Source of the DNA: Podarcis raffonei
Taxonomy: Eukaryota; Chordata; Lepidosauria; Squamata; Lacertidae
Length of the DNA stretch: 64,000 nucleotides
Direction: 5' to 3'
Assembly: GCF_027172205.1 (NCBI RefSeq)
Contig: NC_070614.1
Location: 48,176,001-48,240,000 of the forward strand
Part shown: one piece after another, positions 23,701 to 35,323 of the stretch
Layout of the letters: each line of letters begins with the position of its first letter
Numbering within the stretch: position 1 is the stretch's first letter
Translations under genes and position numbers: made by a program
Notes under the pieces: model-generated
The model's input: only the letters and a program-made list of their open reading frames with translations
Told to the model about the DNA's origin: nothing
Database searches by the model: none

Positions 23701-26700
23701 GTCAGTTTTGCCATTTCAGCATAGTCCAGCAGTTTGGCTTGCCATTATTCCTTCCTCGGAACTGTTGGTTCTTTCCATCTTTGGGCTAGAAGCATTCTTG
23801 CAGCTGTTGTCGCATACATAAACAGTCTTCTCTTGTCTGTTGGGATATCGGAACCTGTAATTCCTAATAGAATGCTTCTGGTTTTTTACCAAATGGTATT
23901 TTAAACACACACACCCCCAATTCATTATATATCAATTCCTAAAAAGACTTTGTTATCTTGCATGTCCACCACATATGATAAAAAGTACACTCCTTTTCTT
24001 TACACTTCCAACAAATTTGAAGCTTGTTCTATACATTTTGGATAACTTAGTAGGAGTCAGATACCACCGGTATATCATTTTCAAGTAATTTTCTTTCGGC
24101 ATACAACATGCTTTGAATTTCAAATCTGTTCTCCATAGCCTCTTCCAATCTGCCAGTTGTATGTTGTGTCCTAAGTCCTTTGCCCAGTTTATCATAGCCA
24201 ATTTAACATGTTCATCCTTCATATGCCATTCTAGGAGCAAGGTATACATTTCTGACAGAGTCTTGATATTATTTTCTAGAAGTTCATTTTTGGAATCTTT
24301 ATATCTCATAACTAAAACCTCTCTTTTTATCTATCTCGAAGATATCATTCAACTGAAAATACTGTAGCCAGTCTCTTACTAATTCCCTTATCTCTTCAAT
24401 ATCTTTTAATTTAACTGATTTTCCGCATTTTTAGCAGTTCTCTACAAGTTGGCCAATTACTTCTCATCTTCACTTTTCTCAAATTATTGCTTCCAAAGGG
24501 AAAAGCCCTTTTTATAGTTTTCCCATACCCTAAAAATCAACTTTCTTAATTTATGGTTCTGAAATGCTTTGTGGACCTATGCCTTTTCATACCATAGGCA
24601 TGCATGCCATCCAAATCTATTATCTAAATCTAGAATGTCCCGGCATGATCCAGCCCCAGATCCAGCAGATACAAGGATGTTTTGTAATAAAGGTTCAGAT
24701 CTGGCAGAGTGAAACCTCCTCTTTCTCTTGCATCTGTTAATAATTTACATTTAATCCTCGGTTTCTTCTCCAGCCAGATAAACCTAGATATGTCTTTTTG
24801 CCACTGCTCGAAGCATCCGACACTGCCTGTTACCGGGGCTGATTGAAATAAAATAACATTCTTGGCAGTACATTCATTTTTATCACTGACATTCTTCCCC
24901 CAAATGATAGGTCCTTTCTTCCCCATATCTCTAAATCTCTTTTTGTTTCTTTCCGTACTTTCTCATAATTGTCTTTATATAGATTAATATTCTTAGCTGT
25001 TAACTAAACTCCTAGGTATTTTACTTTTTTAATGTATAACTAAATCTGTTTTCTGTTATAATTCCCTTTTTCCTTGTTCCGTCATATCTTTAACCAAACC
25101 TTAGTCTTATTTAAATTTAATTTAAAGCTTGCAAGCTCTTATCTCCCTCGCCAAGGCCTCTAATCCTAAAATGAATAATAATGGTGAGAGGGGACATTCT
25201 TGCCTTGTCCCCATTGTTATTTTGGACTTTTCTGTTACAGCCTTATTAACAATCAACATGGCCTGTTGTTCAGAGTGAATTGCATCTAGTCCTCTCCCAA
25301 ATAATTCCCCAAGATTCATTTTTTCTATCATTTTTTTTCATAACGGCCCAGGAAACACTGTCAAAGGTCTTTTCAGCATCTATAAACATTAAGGCCTCTT
25401 GTTTCTCATTTCTTGCTTCCAGATATTCAATAATGTCCATTATATTCCTTATATTATTCTTTATTTGGTGACCTAGTAGAAATCCGGCCTGGTCATGATG
25501 AATTATTTCAGCTAAGACACTTTTCAATCAATTGGCTAATATATTGGCAAATATCTCATAATCATTAATTAGTAAGGAAATTGGTCTATAATTTTTAACG
25601 GACAATAAGTCTGTGTCTTGCTCTTGGATTAAGACAATGTAGGCATCCTTCCAGGGACGCTGGTGGCGCTGTGGGTAAAACCTCAGCGCATAGGACTTGC
25701 CGATCGCATGGTTGGCGGTTCGAATCCCCGCGGCGGGGTGAGCTCCCGTTGCTCGGTCCCTGCTCCTGCCCACCTAGCAGTTCGAAAGCACTCTTAAGTG
25801 CAAGTAGATAAATAGGTACCGCTTTATAGCGGGAAGGTAAATGGCGTTTGCGTGGCTATTCCCTCCCCCTCCCACAGATGGAGTAAATAAAGACACAGGA
25901 CACCAGAATTTAGGTTAATGGGCGAAAAATGGCCACAACTTTATTGATTACAGGAAAGAGCGGTATTGGCTTAGGCATTGGCCCTAACAGACTATCCGGT
26001 TCTAACCGGGAAGGGTTAAACACCAGCAGGGGGAGCCCCCGAGATGCACATCCCTAGGCGCTCCCCGAGGGGTTACCGCTCGGGAGCGCGCTTTAGGCCC
26101 TAGCCTCCGTAGGTTTCGGACGAGGCGACGCCCCTCGGAGTCCTTTAACGAACTACCCTTCAAGAAGTGGGGGAGGTGATGGCGTTCCTCCCCCCCGATC
26201 TCATTTGCATAACAATACCCCGGCCAATGCCTAACCGCCAAGACCAAGAAGTTGTGACGTTTGCTACGAGGTAGGCGAAAAAACCAAGTGGCTTCAAAAT
26301 TCCAGCCAATTAGCCAAATGGAAAAACTCCTACCAGGCCCCTTGCGGCGACCAGCCAAAGCCCATAGCAAAGTCTGAATGCTAAACCTAAAGGGCGGGTG
26401 GGTGGGAAAACACAGCTGCTGCGAAGGAGGAAAAGGGGCGAGCCAAGGGCTGCCCCGACCTTAAGTGCCCCTAGGTCGGCCCGCCCCTGCTGCCAGCCGA
26501 TTGGCTGAGGCTGCAGGAGATGAATAATAAAAGGGAATCCCTGGTTCCCGCGGGGCTGGCACCAGCCCCGCAAGAGTGCGTGTGGGCGGGGTCATGAGCC
26601 CGCAACACCCCCCCCTCCTAAATTCGGGAGTGGCTTTCCGTGTCCTGCTCTGGTGCAGGATCACCAGAGCAGCTTCATCATGCTGGCCATGTGACCCGAA

Positions 26701-29700
26701 AGTGTCTCTGGACAGCGCTGGCCCCCGGCCTCTTAAGCGAGATGGGCGCGCAACCCCAGAGTCGGACATGACTGGCCTGTACGGGCAGGGGTACCTTTAC
26801 CTTTACTTTAGGCATCCTTCCAAATATCTAGTACTTTGCTTAACTTTAAGATTTCATTCATTACTTCTGTTAATGGTTGTACCAGAAAGTCCTTTTTTTT
26901 TAACCAATATTTTTCTGAGAGCCCATCAGGCCCTGGCATTTTACCAGTCTTGGCTTGCACCTCAATTGCCGTTATCAGCTCGTTTAATTGAATCATTTTC
27001 TCTTTAGATATTTGTGGAATTTTATTTTTTTCTAGATATTCTTGTATTTTCTCTTTATTTTCAGGGTCTGCTCTGTATAATTTTGCATGGTATTTTAAAA
27101 ATTGTTTCCTTATGTCTTTCGGATTATCCAATATCTTACCCTCTATACTCAGCTTGCTTATCACTTGCAAGCCCTATCTTCCCCTCAGTTGCCAAGCCAG
27201 TAGTTTTCCTGGATTGTTTGCATATTAAAAATAATAAAAAATAAAAAACTTCCATTCAATCTCTTGATTGACTTTCATTGAATACTGTGATTACTACATT
27301 TTTATTGCTTGCTTTATGGAACTTTTTCCAGGTTTTTAAACTAGTTCTTTCTCATTTCTAATTAGTTCATCTAAAGCATGAAAATATTTAGGGGTTAATA
27401 TGACTGCTAAAAACTTGAACTTATTTAAAGATAACTATGAGAAATGTTGGTCAGAGTTGAAAAAAGATCTAGAAATATGGTCAAATTTGAAGCTTTCCTT
27501 GTTAGGCCGAATTGCTGCTATAAAGATGAATGTATTGCCAAGAATGTTGCTTTTGTTTCAATCACTACAGATTTTAGACAAAATGGACTGTTTCAAGAAG
27601 TGGCAGAAAGATATCTCTAGATTTGTCTGGCAGGGCAAGAAGCCCAGAATAAAATTTAAAATATTAACTGATGCAAAGGAAAGAGGTGGATTTGCCCTGC
27701 CAGACTTTAAACTTTATTATGAATCAGCAGCATTCTGCTGGTTGAAAGAATGGCTGCTTCTTGAGAACACTGACATTTTGGATTTGGAAGGTTTTAATAA
27801 TGTTTTTGGGTGGCATGCATATTTGTGGTATGACAAGGTTAAAGCTCATAAAGCATTCAAGAATCATATTGTCAGAAAAGCATTGTTTAATGTCTGGATA
27901 AGATACAAAGATTTACTTGAGAATAAAACCCCAAGGTGGTTGTCACCAATGGAAGCAAAGGCTCAGAAAAAGCTCAATATGGAGGCCAAATGGCCAAAAT
28001 ATTGGGAAATTTTGGAACAGGATGGAGATAAATTGAAATTGCAGAGTTTTGACAAATTAAAAGATAAAGTGCGAGACTGGCTTCATTACTATCAAATAAG
28101 GGAAGCTTATAATCTGGACAAAAAAACCGGCTTCCAGGTGGAGAAATCAAAATTGGAAACAGAATTGTTAGAGCCAAAAACAAAGACACTTTCAAGAATG
28201 TATAACTTGCTGTTGAAATGGAATACCCAAGATGAAACGGTTAAATCTGCTATGATTAAATGGGCACAGGATGTTGGACATAACGTTATGTTTGCTGACT
28301 GGGAACGGTTGTGGACCACTGGCATGAAATTTACGGCACGTAATGCCCTAAGAGAGAATATTATGAAAATGATATACAGATGGTACATGACACCAGTCAA
28401 GCTAGCAAAAATCTACCATTTGCCCAATAATAAATGTTGGAAATGTAAAGAGTCAGAAGGTACATTCTTTCACCTGTGGTGACGTGCCCAAGGATAAAGG
28501 CTTTCTGGGAAATGATATATAATGAAATGAAAAAGGTATTTAAATATACCTTCTTGAAGAAACCAGAGGCCTTTCTTCTGGGCATAGTCAGCCAACAGGT
28601 GTTAAAGAAGGATAGAACTTTCTTTATGTATGCAACAACAGCAGCAAGAATACTCGTGGCAAAATATTGGAAGACACAAGATTTACCCACCCTGGAAGAA
28701 TGGCAGATGAAAGTGATGGACTATATGGAACTGGCGGAAATGACTGGCAGAATTCGTGACCGGGGAGAAGAGCTGGTGGAAGAAGACTGGAAGAAATTTA
28801 AAGACTACTTACAGAAATACTGTAAAATCCATGAATGTTAAAATGATGTTGGACTGGACCTAAGTGGACTTAGTAATAAGAGTATGTAAAGAGTATGTAA
28901 AAATGGTTTGATAATTGGTTAAGGTATAAAGATGTAAATTTGATGAAAAACCGAGTTAAATGTTATGAAGAAAAAGGGGTAAAGATTTGCTGAACTAATG
29001 ATATGATTGGGAATACAAAAAAGGGAGGTGTGAGGAGGTCAAAGAAACAAGCTAATGAGAATTTTGGAAAATGTGAAAATTGATTTGGTTTTTAATTATT
29101 TTTCATTTGTGTTGTTATGTGTTTGAGTGTTTTACTGTTGTATTTTTTGTAATTCTTTATTGTATTTTTTTTGTTATGATTATTTTTGTTCTGTTAGTTA
29201 AAACTTTAATAAATATCTTTTTTTAAAAAATAATAATAATTAGTTCATCTAAAATCTTCTTCTCAATTAGCTCCACTCTTATCTTTCTGGCATTACATTC
29301 AACAACTCGGTTGGAGAAACTCTGAGCTTCAATGGGAAAAAGCAAATGGGAGGTTTATTTGACATCATGAACATAGTTACATTCCCCAACAAGTCCTTCC
29401 TTCGAGTGAAAGTTGGACAAGTGGGTGATGATGCTCTTGAATCAAGAAAAATCATCATTCATGAGGACATGATAACATGGCACAAGGGTTTTAACCAGGT
29501 ATGGATCCAGGGGTATTACTGTGGTCCCTGCTCTCTCTCTCTATTCCATTGAACAGAATACAAAGCTCATTTGTATAGCAAAATGTTTGATAAACAAATC
29601 CCTCAGGTTCAATCATCTGCATTTCCAAGTAGGAATTGATAATATCACTGGCCTGTAATAATAAAGAGCCAGATAAATCAATGATTAGGCCTCTAAGATT

Positions 29701-31234
29701 ATATTTAAAGTTCCCGGGATGAGTTGATTTCAAGTTCACAAGCAAATGTAAACAAATAAATTAAATAAAATGTAATTTTTTAAAAAAATCTTTCTTGATT
29801 ATGGGTAGATGATGCCTATTTCTGTGTGTAATGACTGCTGCTCCCCTGGTCTTCAGAAGAAAAGGAAGGAAGGAGAAAAATTCTGCTGCTATGATTGTGC
29901 TCCATGTCCAGAAGGGAAGATTTCAGACCGGAATGGTTTGTGACAAAGAATTCATTTTTATTTTCATAAGAGAAATGTTTTGGGGCCTAAAATATACTTA
30001 TTAATGTCGGATTGCATGCTGTTTGCAATGTTTCTTTGTTGACGCATTATATATCAAAGGGCATTTTGAAAAAATGAATGAGTCTCATGCAATACATTCT
30101 ACATTGATTGGAGTTTAAGCCCTAAAAGAGTCGAAACGATCGTTCTCCCATTCAAGTCAGTGAGAGCACACAAGGGTATTTGCAACCCCTTTAAACTGTT
30201 AAAATAGGGGTTTAAATCCCATAGACTTTCAAGGAATAGCATTCCAAATAGTGTTTCTGAACTGCTGAGTTTCTGGGAGGCAGAGGAACTATATGAATTA
30301 CATTTGGAATTTGACTTGTTTCTGTTTTTCAGATATGGATGACTGTTTCAGATGCCCAGAAGACCAATATCCAAACAGGAACAAACATGGTTGCATCTCC
30401 AAAACAATCACCTTTCTTTCTTATGAAGAACCATTGGGGATCAGCTTAGCCTCAATTGCTCTTTCTTTCTCCATTGTCACAACTTTTGTGCTTTTAATTT
30501 TTGTGAAGCACAGAGATACACCCATTGTCAAAGCCAACAATCGAGATCTCACCTGCACTCTCCTCATCTCTCTACTGCTCTGCTTTCAATCTTCTTTGCT
30601 ATTCCTTGGCAAACCAGGAGAAGTGGCCTGCCTTCTCAGACAACCTGCTTTTGGCATCATCTTCTCCATGGCTGTTTCTTGTGTGTTGGCAAAAACTATT
30701 ACTGTAATTGTAGCTTTCATGGCCACCAAACCAGGGTCCAGCATGAGGAAGTGGGTGGGGAAAAGACTGGCCAACTCCATTGTCTTTTCCTGCTCTCTCA
30801 TTCAAGCAAGTATTTGCACTCTCTGGTTGGCCACTAGTCCTCCATTCCCAGATTTAGACATGCACTCACTAATAGAAGAAATCACTGTGCGATGCAATGA
30901 AGGGTCTGTGACCCTGTTTTCCTGTGTTTTGGGCTACTTGGGCCTCCTGGCTTTCTTCAGCTTCCTGGCAGCATTCCTCGCCCGCAAATTACCTGACAGT
31001 TTCAATGAAGCCAAGTTCATTACGTTCAGTATGTTGCTGTTTTGCAGTGTCTGGCTGTGCTTTGTCCCTACCTATCTGAGCACCAAAGGGAAATACATGG
31101 TGATGGTGGAGATCTTCTCCATCTTGGCCTCCAGTGCTGGGTTATTGGGCTGCATCTTTGTCCCAAAATGCTACATTATCTTGCTGAGGCCTGAGCTCAA
31201 CAACAAAGAACAACTAATAAGGAGAAAGAATTAA
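18861..31234 (+). CDS. V2R-B: complete vomeronasal type-2 receptor, six exons, giant intron 3
   Basis: Exons: 18861-19075, 20231-20522, 21259-22104, 29271-29498, 29809-29935, 30333-31234. Lengths 215, 292, 846, 228, 127, 902 sum to 2610 bp (869 aa plus stop), all open, with GT/AG introns and the same phases as V2R-A. The chosen start is the ATG of [16 protein letters not shown], which is also the only ATG available in the paralogue E; an in-frame ATG exists at 18795. Venus-flytrap domain in residues about 25-527 ([10 protein letters not shown] in exon 3), cysteine-rich domain in about 528-595 ([22 protein letters not shown]), then seven helices with [13 protein letters not shown] and the tail [15 protein letters not shown]. 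Intron 3 is about 7.2 kb against 0.7 kb in E because of a stack of LINE, SINE and LTR insertions reaching to about 10 nt from exon 4. Subfamily II with B' and E. Confidence 0.94.
19500..19850 (-). mobile_element. Probable L1 ORF1 remnant, V2R-B intron 1
   Basis: Minus-strand translation in broken frames gives stretches such as [15 protein letters not shown], like the coiled-coil of L1 ORF1. A partial copy is in V2R-E intron 1 (about 57235-57362). Tentative. Confidence 0.4.
20709..20757. repeat. CAA microsatellite in V2R-B intron 2
   Basis: About 15 acaaca-type units preceded by short agc and aat runs; V2R-E has a TAG tract at the matching place. Confidence 0.9.
20775..21132 (-). mobile_element. 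Sauria-type tRNA SINE, near full length, V2R-B intron 2
   Basis: The minus strand reads gggacgcgggtggcgctgtg, B box gattcgaacc (plus-strand view), the body with gtagataaataggtacctct, and a tail of TTTACC repeats seen on the plus strand as taaaggtaaaggtaaaggga. Absent from the matching intron of V2R-E, so it inserted after B and E split. Confidence 0.85.
22291..23121 (+). mobile_element. Non-LTR LINE 3' part (L2/CR1/Rex-like), V2R-B intron 3
   Basis: An open frame at 22309-22923 resembles the end of a LINE reverse transcriptase: [64 protein letters not shown]. The 3' end is gacaataaagatattgtaat followed by short cgtaat repeats rather than poly(A), as in L2/CR1-like clades. V2R-E lacks the insert at the matching point (near 59770). 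Clade not settled. Confidence 0.75.
25654..26808 (+). mobile_element. Sauria-type tRNA SINE, split by an LTR insertion
   Basis: Head gggacgctggtggcgctgtg at 25654, B box ggttcgaatcc, body to 25857; it resumes at about 26630 (tggctttccgtgtcctgctc) to the tail tacctttacctttac. A 14-bp target-site duplication, taggcatccttcca, flanks it at 25640-25653 and 26809-26822. It sits inside the antisense L1 of V2R-B intron 3. Confidence 0.85.
25858..26629 (-). mobile_element. Solo LTR of a retrovirus-like/LTR element, nested in a Sauria SINE
   Basis: A GC-rich block of about 770 bp, flanked by short repeats gtggct at 25852-25857 and 26630-26635. On the minus strand it carries a polyadenylation-like region (caataaagttgtggcc) followed by tgtgtctttattt, as expected of an LTR. 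It shares long stretches with a second copy at about 32634-33390 (for example ctggtaggagtttttccatt and cctacctcgtagcaa). No internal region is present. Fossil; family not resolved. Young relative to its surroundings, since it is the innermost layer of the nest. Confidence 0.6.
27376..29236 (+). mobile_element. L1 LINE, sense, 5'-truncated, with a 17-bp target-site duplication
   Basis: Encodes the C-terminal part of ORF2 (27400-28482: [42 protein letters not shown]), continuing in another frame at 28476-28841 ([26 protein letters not shown]) after an apparent single-base loss at tggtgacgtgccc. The 3' UTR of about 390 bp ends in an AT-rich tail. taattagttcatctaaa occurs at 27359-27375 and again at 29237-29253, flanking it exactly. 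The target was the older antisense L1. Confidence 0.9.
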
Positions 31235-31559
31235 TGTATCACTTAGTTTTGCCACCAATATATTATAAATGAAGGGTATGGGTTAAGCACAGTTCATTTA
31301 TACTATTTACACGAGTTCATTTAAAATATTTTGCCTGTCTCCTCATGCAGTTTCTGTTATTTCTTCAAATCCTATTTAGTCCCCTCACCTCATATATCTC
31401 TCAGTTAAGTGCCACCAGTCCCACGAAGGATTTGGGGTATTTAAATGTGCTAATCAGAGAAGAGCAGGTGTTTTGTATGAAATGAGAATCTGGTGTATTA
31501 AAGCATAATAAAGCTTCCATTTACTTAGCATAGCCTAATAAAAACAGTAAGCAAAACAG

Positions 31560-31815
31560 TAAGGAACCCTCGTACTTACGGGACCACCTCTCCTGGTATG
31601 TCCCACAGAGGTACCCTAATGTCCATGAATAATAATAGCTTAAACGTCCCAGGCCCCAAGAAAGCCAGACTTCCCTAAACCAGGGCCAGGGTTTTTTCAG
31701 TGATGGCTCTGACCTGGTGGAATGCTCTCTCCATGACACTAGGGCCCTGCTGGACTTCATCTCCTTCCACAGGGTCTATAAGACAGAGCTATTCCTCCTG
31801 GCCTTCAATTTAAAT
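31560..31815 (+). mobile_element. Old L2/CR1-like LINE 3' fragment, downstream of V2R-B
   Basis: Degenerate relative of the L2-clade ends: accagggccagggttttttc, cctggtggaatgctctctcc and aagacagagctattcctcct. No tail is seen. Confidence 0.65.
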
Positions 31816-31934
31816 TAGCCTGATTTGTTCCCTTTAGGATCAATGGTACTTTGAAAGTCATGACTAACTTGCTTCATTGGTTTAAATGAGAACTAACTTT
31901 AAGGAACTTACAGTGCATTCTTAAAAATAAACAC

Positions 31935-32085
31935 CAGAAGCTGCCTTATACTGAGTCAGACCATTGATTGATCTTGCTCAGTATTGGAAACAGAAATAGG
32001 TAGCAGATCTCTAGAGTTTCAAGCAGGGAGACTTTCCCAGATCTACCTGGAATTGTCACCTGGGACCTTGTAGATGAAAAACTGA
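31935..32085 (-). mobile_element. Degraded tRNA-derived SINE, between V2R-B and V2R-B'
   Basis: ccagaagctgccttatactg followed by gagtcagaccattgattgat is the reverse of the SINE 3' part; the tRNA head is badly decayed. Confidence 0.5.
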
Positions 32086-32633
32086 TGGTCCACCAAACTG
32101 CCAAAGAGCAACAATCCATCCAGGACTGTCTACCAAGAAGTCAATGGTTTTCATTTCCTGGTAGGTTTAGGACTGGAGCTTTCATGGTCCAGAGCTCCCT
32201 TACCATGAATATGCAGTGGTTGAACACAGAAAGATCGCTGAGAGTTTTTAAAATCTAGTCAATTGAAAAGGAAAAGTAAGAGATTAACAATAGTTTTTTT
32301 TTAATTAATATGCAGAATTAAAAGTAAGTGCTGTTGGGGCTATATGATTTTTTTAAAATATGAGTTACAGAAACGATCGATTTTGTGATATGTTGATTCC
32401 ACACATTGCAGATTTTACACTAGAAATTCTGAATATCTAACTTCATTTGTAGTGACAAAATTCTACCAGCACACCCTTTCCTTGGCTTTTGCTATAAAAG
32501 AGATAAATGACAGCCCCAAGATCTTGCCCAATCTCACCCTTGGATTCCACATCTATGACAGTTATTACGATGCAAGGATGACCTATCGGACAACTCTGGA
32601 CCTACTTTTCAAATCACATAGATTTGTCCCCAA

Positions 32634-33390
32634 AGACTCTCCTCCCTGAAAGAGAGGGGAGTGGTTGTGGGCGGGAGCCCGAGCACCGCCCAGCAGGGGG
32701 CGTTGCCCCCTGCCTCCAGCTCACCTGGCTGGCGCTCACGCCCCCCCGATGGCCACCCAACCAGGTGCCACGGAGGGGGCGTGTTCAGCAGCCTTTTGCT
32801 GCAGTGCCAGCCTCTCCCTGGCCTCATTCCTCATTGTCGTCCCGTCGCGAGTCACCCACCCTCCACTCCCTTTTAGTTAGGGATTAGGTCATTGGCCTTG
32901 CTATGGACCTTAGGTTGGTCGCCCTGGTTGACCGGAGGGCCTGGTAGGAGTTTTTCCATTTGGCATTAGGCTTTTTGGTTTTTTCACCTACCTCGTAGCA
33001 ATCGTCACAACTTTTGTGGTATTGGTGGGTAGGGTAGGCATTGGAATAATGTGTTGTGTGTCGAAGTGCTAGGTGTGGCCATCGCCTATGCCTTCAATTT
33101 TTAGGGGTATTCCGTTAAAGGAATCTGGCGGTCGTGTATTCTGTCCGATGCCTGCTTGGCGGGAGGCCATGGCATGACCCTCGGTGACAGCAGGGGTGAG
33201 CCTATAGTTGGATTAGCATCAACAGGCTCCACCTACTGGTGAATAAACCCACTTGTTTCGATCCAATGCCTAAGCCAATACCTTTTCATTGCTGTAATCA
33301 ATAAAGTTGTGGCCTTTTCTAGCCCATCAACCTTATATCACTTCTCCTTGTGTCTTAATTTCACTTCGCGGGGGTCGGGTCCTCGAACCA
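32634..33390 (+). mobile_element. Solo LTR of the same family, inside exon 2 of V2R-B'
   Basis: About 755 bp of GC-rich sequence splitting a receptor exon. It contains the same LTR motifs as the copy in V2R-B intron 3, in plus orientation, with ctgtaatcaataaagttgtg near its 3' end. Only an LTR is visible. Fossil; the exact ends and target repeat are uncertain by a few bases. Confidence 0.6.
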
Positions 33391-33734
33391 CAACTACAAA
33401 TGTGACATTCAAAAAAACCTTATAGCCATCATTGGGGGACTTAGCTTTGATACCTCCCTCTCTATGGCTGACACCATAGGCCTCTACAAGATACCACAGG
33501 TAGGACCGATGAATGGGCTTTTCACAATTTATATTTTTTTCTATTAATAATAACCCAGACTGGACATTTGACACTCCTGGACATCCTATTTGGAACGGCA
33601 ATTGGCGTAAAATGAAGCAGCCATATTACTGACTGGGATTCCATTTAATAGGATGTTGATTATGAAGATGATGACAATAATAATGCTTCAGAAATAGGCT
33701 GTTTACTGAGGTGCTAGCCTTGCAAGCCAGCGCT

Positions 33735-33737
<3 letters not shown>

Positions 33738-33779
<42 letters not shown>
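33738..33779. repeat. TA microsatellite in V2R-B' intron 2
   Basis: About 21 TA units between exon 2 and exon 3 of B'. Confidence 0.9.
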
Positions 33780-33781
<2 letters not shown>

Positions 33782-35323
33782 TGAAGGAAAATATTCAGAT
33801 TTTTAACAATAGAAAAAAATTATCTAGGAGAGTCCTCGGGTTGAACTGTCCTTGAACCTATGAATGGCTCTGACTTAATCTTTGTTGAATGAGCAGGCAC
33901 AGGATCAAAATGAAGGTTCATCCATAGGTAACTCTATAATATTTGTACACTTCCTTTTAGCTCACATATGGGTCATTTCCTCCAGGGGAGAGTGATGCAG
34001 ACCAGTTCCTTTCCTTTTACTACATGGTTCCCAATGACAGCCATCAGTATATGGGGATCATCAGCTTATTAAAGCATTTTGGATGGAAATGGATTGGACT
34101 TTTTGTTTTGGAAGGTGACGGTGGAGAAAATTTCTTGCAGACTCTGGAACCATTGCTTTCTAGGCATGGAATCTGTTCATCCTTCACACATAAAATACCA
34201 CACGTAGCCAATATAGATAAGCTGAGTGAAACACTTGATGTGCTCTTGGATATTTATCTCTCTTTAACAGATGATAAAGTCAGTGCATGTATAATCTTTG
34301 GAGAATCTTTAACCCTTATATGGATGGGAGCTGTACTAGTTCTAGGAGATTCTGAAAAGAAGGGAAGCTCATCATTTAGAAAGGTGTGGATCATAACAAC
34401 CCAGATTGATTTCATATTAGTGGCTTTCCAAAAGCTTTTAGATCTTCAGACCTTTCAAGGTTCCATTTCCTTCACAATTCATTCAAAAGAGCCTCCAGGG
34501 TTCAATGAATTTCTTCAGAGCATTAAGCCTGTTAAAATAGAAGGAGATGGTTTTCTTAGGGACTTCTGGGAGCAAGCATTTGACTGTACATTCCCAAACC
34601 CCAGTTTGACAACGGAAGCCAATGAATCATGTACTGGGGATGAGGGGCTAATGAGCCTTCCTGGACCTCAGTTTGAAATGGGGATGACTGGCCACAGCTA
34701 CAGTATCTACAATGCTGTCTATGTTGTGGCTCATGCTTTGCATGTCATTTACTCAACGAGAGCAAAGCAGAGAGCAATGGCCCGAGATAAAAAATCTGAA
34801 CATCAGAATCTGCAACCTTTCAAGGTAAAGTGTTGAAATCAAATTCTTCTTAATTCAATGGCTTTAGTAGTCCAAAAGGAGACTTCACCCAAATTATCAT
34901 CCACAAGTACAATTTATTCCCGGAGAAACCTAGAATCATGGAACCATAGAATTGCATAGTGGGAAGGGATTCTAAGGCTTAACTTTACTAAACCATACTT
35001 GCAAATTTAATGCTTTTTACCCCTTTATGGCCAGTTTGAGTAGAAAGAGAAAGATGTAGACATTGTTGTAGTCTTTTTTTAAGGGGGGAGTGAATATTAA
35101 AGGATTAACTAAAAGATGGTCAAAGTAATATAGAAATGGCATGATGGGTAATTAATTTCATTTAGGCGGAAGAGTTTGATATTTATTATTTCAGAGACAC
35201 CATAAAAGATAACAAAGTTGTAGTTCAATATGTATCAGTTTGAGACAGCCAAGGCAATTTGCTTTGTCTACTTCCTGCATTGTAAAATTCTCCTCTGAAA
35301 TTTTAAACTAATCTCATTTGCAG

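Larger units (their letters stand above)
23490..27375 (-). mobile_element. L1 LINE, antisense, in V2R-B intron 3 (5'-truncated, interrupted)
   Basis: ORF2 pieces run right to left: the start of the reverse transcriptase region ([16 protein letters not shown], about 26810-27170), NYRPISLL (about 25600), DQAGFLLG and the palm (about 25300-25530), [13 protein letters not shown] (about 25150), [13 protein letters not shown] (about 24800) and the C-terminal region [11 protein letters not shown] (about 24050). Many frames are broken. A Sauria SINE sits at 25654-26808. Its 5' side continues past the younger plus-strand L1, ending at about 29262 next to exon 4. The left boundary is estimated from loss of similarity to V2R-E intron 3. 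Confidence 0.85.
31235..32452. other. Intergenic between V2R-B and V2R-B'
   Basis: Contains an old LINE fragment and a decayed tRNA-SINE. I searched it for an exon 1 with a signal peptide for B' and found none. Confidence 0.75.
32453..34824 (+). pseudogene. V2R-B': fragment (exon 2 split by an LTR, exon 3), no exons 1, 4, 5, 6
   Basis: Exon 2 begins near 32453 but lacks a few bases at its start compared with B and E: the acceptor tag is followed directly by tgacaaaattc, so the usual CATGG is missing and the frame would shift from any exon 1. It runs to about 32633, is interrupted by a solo-LTR-like insert, and resumes at about 33391 (tacaaatgtgacattc) to the normal end at 33499 before gtagga. 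Exon 3 (33961-34824, 864 bp, 288 codons) is fully open with the motif HFGWKWIGLF and good splice signals. No exon 1 is found in 31235-32452. Downstream the sequence runs into the inverted-duplication breakpoint at about 35027 before any exon 4. It is a subfamily II gene destroyed at both ends. Confidence 0.88.

Noticed and set aside
27400-28482. 360-codon open frame as a host gene
   Set aside because: It is the C-terminal part of L1 ORF2, with a 3' UTR and a 17-bp target-site duplication.
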